The notes under the pieces were generated by a model that searched no databases, was not told the origin of the DNA, and was given only the letters and a program-made list of their open reading frames with translations. From an uncultured Luminiphilus sp. (lineage in GTDB: Bacteria; Pseudomonadota; Gammaproteobacteria; Pseudomonadales; Halieaceae), in contig CAJJBO010000012.1 in assembly GCA_905182485.1 (NCBI GenBank), positions 1-49,033 of the forward strand: a stretch of DNA of 49,033 nt, read 5' to 3'. The position numbers and the translations under genes were made by a program. This document shows, one piece after another, positions 46,737 to 49,033 of the stretch; position 1 is the stretch's first letter, and every line of letters begins with the position of its first letter.

Positions 46737-47133
46737 ATTCGTTCTCCACCTGATCGGGATACTTCTCTGGCGCAAAAGCCGCCGGCCTTTGCGCCTAGGG
46801 CGCGTTTCACACGCCCTAACGATAGCCATTCTCAGAGGACAGCTTCGCTCTGGCGGGTTGCCCGATGGCCCAATGCCCGGCCTTTTGCCCTGCCGTTGTT
46901 ACGACGGCCGCCCTGAAAGCCTTATTCCAATTAACTCAACAGCTTATGACATTGTTCAGCAAAAGAGTAAGGAATAGCGGGGGTAGTTTTCACACAGGCT
47001 CGCCCTGTGTGGATCTCATATTCGGATGGATTTGTGCCTGTGTCATCGTTATTCTCTCGGTCTACCAAATCTGGGGCCTGCTGCACTGCAGTCATGGCCT
47101 GTCGCCGCTATTGCCATGTGAACGTGAAGAAAT
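46737..47133. other. Divergent intergenic region between gspE and the sulfotransferase gene
   Basis: This should hold the promoter of the T2SS operon on one strand and of the sulfotransferase gene on the other. TAGGGCG and CGCCCTA form a 7-bp inverted repeat with a 9-base spacer at about 46796-46818, which could be an operator. A plus-strand frame (46946-47137) with one hydrophobic segment ends in an ATGA overlap with the sulfotransferase start, but lacks a ribosome site and I do not call it. Confidence 0.5.
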
Positions 47134-47995
47134 ATGACTAACCGAAACGTGCTGTTGCACTATCACATTTTCAAAAACTCAGGGACCACGTTCGAACGCG
47201 TTCTCAATGACAACTATGGCGAGCAACACATCTCATTCGACGGGCCGTTCCCTTTCTCGCATATCAACCAAGACCAGCTAAGCATGATCATCGAGCGACA
47301 TCCGGCGGCGGTGGCCTGCTCGTCCCATCAAATTCACCTGCCGGTTCCCTCATCGATGGCGTTTCGGGCCATTCCCGTCGTATTTATCCGGAATCCGATG
47401 CTTCGCATTAGGTCCGTCTACTTTTTTAGCCAGCGCCAAAATAAGTCACTGGGCAAGCGTGCGCATGACGAATCCGCTGGAGGGCCTTGAGCAGTGGGTA
47501 GTCTCAGCGCTGGCTGGCGACCACAATCTGAATCAGATATCTAACTTACAAACTGGCTTTGTGAGCCGCTGTTACAACTTGCCCCCGAAGCGTCAGGGCA
47601 TCGATGGTCGCGTCAACTACGACCTACAAACCGCGATTAACAACCTCAGCCTGGTCCCCTGCTTGGGCCGCACAGAGCATTTCGATACCGATGTCGCGAG
47701 CTTCGCCGACACCCTAGCGCGTTTTGACATCCCCTTTTCTTATCAACCCAAGCGAGCGGAAAATATCAGCTCGCCAGATCATGGGCAGCCCATCAGCGAG
47801 CAACTCGCCGCCATGCGAGAGCACCTCACTGCGGCAACCTGGGACAAACTCCGGTGGATGAACCATCAGGATCTCGCGCTTTATGACATTGTGCACGACA
47901 TGCTGGAAAAGCGACTACCACCGGTTTTACGATCCCAGTCGCCTAGGGACGCGTCAGTGCTGCACGCAGTGCTGACGCTGCCACTTGGGAGGTAA
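47134..47995 (+). CDS. Sulfotransferase family protein, one frameshift
   Basis: Transfers sulfate from PAPS to a carbohydrate or other acceptor, by family. The 5'-phosphosulfate-binding motif is seen in [18 protein letters not shown] (residues 7-24) and the 3'-phosphate-binding segment in [20 protein letters not shown] near residue 95. The first frame ends about 47465-47490 and the second resumes as [20 protein letters not shown], giving about 285 residues, close to the carbohydrate sulfotransferase (Sulfotransfer_2) size. The C-terminal part has [20 protein letters not shown] and ends near [11 protein letters not shown]. Its tail overlaps the convergent glycosyltransferase gene by about 50 bases. 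Likely acts on surface polysaccharide; the acceptor is unknown. Confidence 0.8.
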
Positions 47996-49033
47996 AACGC
48001 CCCTCGAGGGATGCCCGGCCGTTATCCGAGAGTGACTGCCACAACTCGGCGTCGTCATAGACTGCCCAGTATTGAATCGGCAAAGGCGCGCGGCGTCGAC
48101 GCGGACATCACACTCTCGCCATGGACCAGCCCCATGCCCTCGACGGCGGCTGGCGAGCCGACTGACCGGCAAACCAAAACTCAGCGCTTGATTCACCTTG
48201 CCTTTCACCCCCGCCCCGTAACGCAGTGGGGCGATCGCCAGGCGGCACTGCTCGTAATAGGGCGTGAGATCCTCAACAAATCCGAGCATTGTCAGCCCCT
48301 GCTGCGCTCCCCACTTTTTTAAAACTATCCGGCATGCGGCTTCCGATGATGATCGTTTCTGCCTCGGGGCGCGCCGCTCGCACCAGCGGCCAAATCTCAT
48401 TGCCGTAATACTCTACGGCATCGATATTGGGCGGATGCTGAAAACCGCCAACGAATAAAATGCCTTGGCGATCCTCAAACTGGGCTGTGGTTTCGCCGAC
48501 ATCATGAACGTTACTGATCAGAGCGACCTTTGCCGAGGGGAACTCCTCCGCCAGCGTGGCCACCTCCACCTCACTGACCACAATGGTCATATGCGATTTG
48601 GCAATCACCTGACTCTCTTCTTCGTAGGCATGCTCCGCCAGATCGCGGGTAGCTGATTTACCATCCAACTCATATTGTCTGCGTAACCTGAGGTAATGCA
48701 GATCAATCGTGTCGAACCAAACTTTGGTTTTGGGGTGACACTCGCGCAACAGATCCACTAGCTCTATGGCAATGTAATGTCGACACAAGACAACGACATC
48801 GTATAAATCGCCCTTGGCACGCAAATGATCCGACATGGATTGGACATAGGGCGCATGCAACACCTCGATACCCTCATCTCGCAGCGCCTGACAATAAGGC
48901 TCGTCGGCCGACAAGTTGTTGGCAGCGAACGTGACTTTGCAGCCGAGTTGAATCAATATCCGGAGCAATCGAAAGGTGCGCAGCGACCCAGAATCCTGAT
49001 CTGGCGTGAGCACACACGCCTCCACCCACAAGA
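47943..49033 (-). CDS. Glycosyltransferase family 4 domain, partial and frameshifted
   Basis: The 5' end lies beyond the window. The first visible residues ([40 protein letters not shown]) match the N-terminal domain of GT4-type glycosyltransferases, often fused to other domains in polysaccharide loci. [32 protein letters not shown] and the C-terminal [17 protein letters not shown] and [20 protein letters not shown] segments fit GT-B folds with the E-x7-E-like region weakly seen. The frame shifts at about 48320, 48170 and 48060; the joined end reads [17 protein letters not shown] and [20 protein letters not shown] to a stop at 47943. At least 360 residues are present. Probably builds a surface polysaccharide with the sulfotransferase. 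Confidence 0.83.

Noticed and set aside
46865-47137. 90-residue plus-strand frame with one hydrophobic segment that ends in ATGA overlap with the sulfotransferase gene
   Set aside because: No ribosome-binding site at any internal ATG and no similarity recognised. The overlap may be chance. It stays possible but unsupported.

Overview
The window is a 49 kb piece of a moderately GC-rich gammaproteobacterial chromosome. Several gene orders are typical of Gammaproteobacteria: rluD-pgeF-clpB beside a divergent bamD, murJ-ribF-ileS-lspA-fkpB-ispH, groES-groEL next to fxsA, and a type II secretion (T2SS) operon in the E-F-G-H-I-J-K-L-M-C-D order. I infer a free-living aquatic bacterium, possibly near the marine Cellvibrionales/Halieaceae, from the overall flavour and from one secreted protein family. 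That placement is a guess. Nearly everything is on the minus strand; only bamD and one sulfotransferase gene are on the plus strand.

Layout. 1-2.6 kb: the first codons of ilvI, then a damaged minor-pilin cluster (pilX, pilW, pilV, pilE-like). 2.7-10.5 kb: clpB, pgeF, rluD, bamD, nadE and a FimT-like pilin. 10.7-18.7 kb: ispH, fkpB, lspA, ileS, ribF, murJ and nudF. 18.7-25.7 kb: pyrB, sbcB, class I fumarase, a membrane-anchored coiled-coil protein, a secreted phosphodiesterase and a small integral membrane protein. 25.9-29.9 kb: groEL, groES, fxsA and an AmpG-like permease. 30-36 kb: an acyltransferase, a secreted parvulin, two exported proteins of unknown function and a lipoprotein. 36-46.7 kb: the T2SS operon. 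47-49 kb: a sulfotransferase and a glycosyltransferase that runs off the window.

Regulation is readable at the chaperone genes. clpB and groES each have a near-perfect sigma-32 promoter (CTTGAA, 14 bp, CCCCATAT), and groESL also carries a perfect CIRCE inverted repeat, the HrcA operator.

The most striking feature of the DNA is consensus damage. More than twenty conserved genes are broken by single-base frameshifts, often in homopolymers. These are dense at 0-4 kb and 31-49 kb and rare between 5 and 30 kb. Two conserved genes (ispH, groEL) contain short AT-rich segments with foreign-looking codon use. The start of groEL is overwritten by five copies of a 14-bp repeat that exactly preserves the expected length. 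I read these as assembly or polishing artefacts, not biology, and for broken genes I give the reconstructed full extent. I found no clear undescribed defence or mobile system. The best biological leads are the extra NTF2-like lipoprotein gene closing the T2SS operon and the two exported proteins encoded beyond it.
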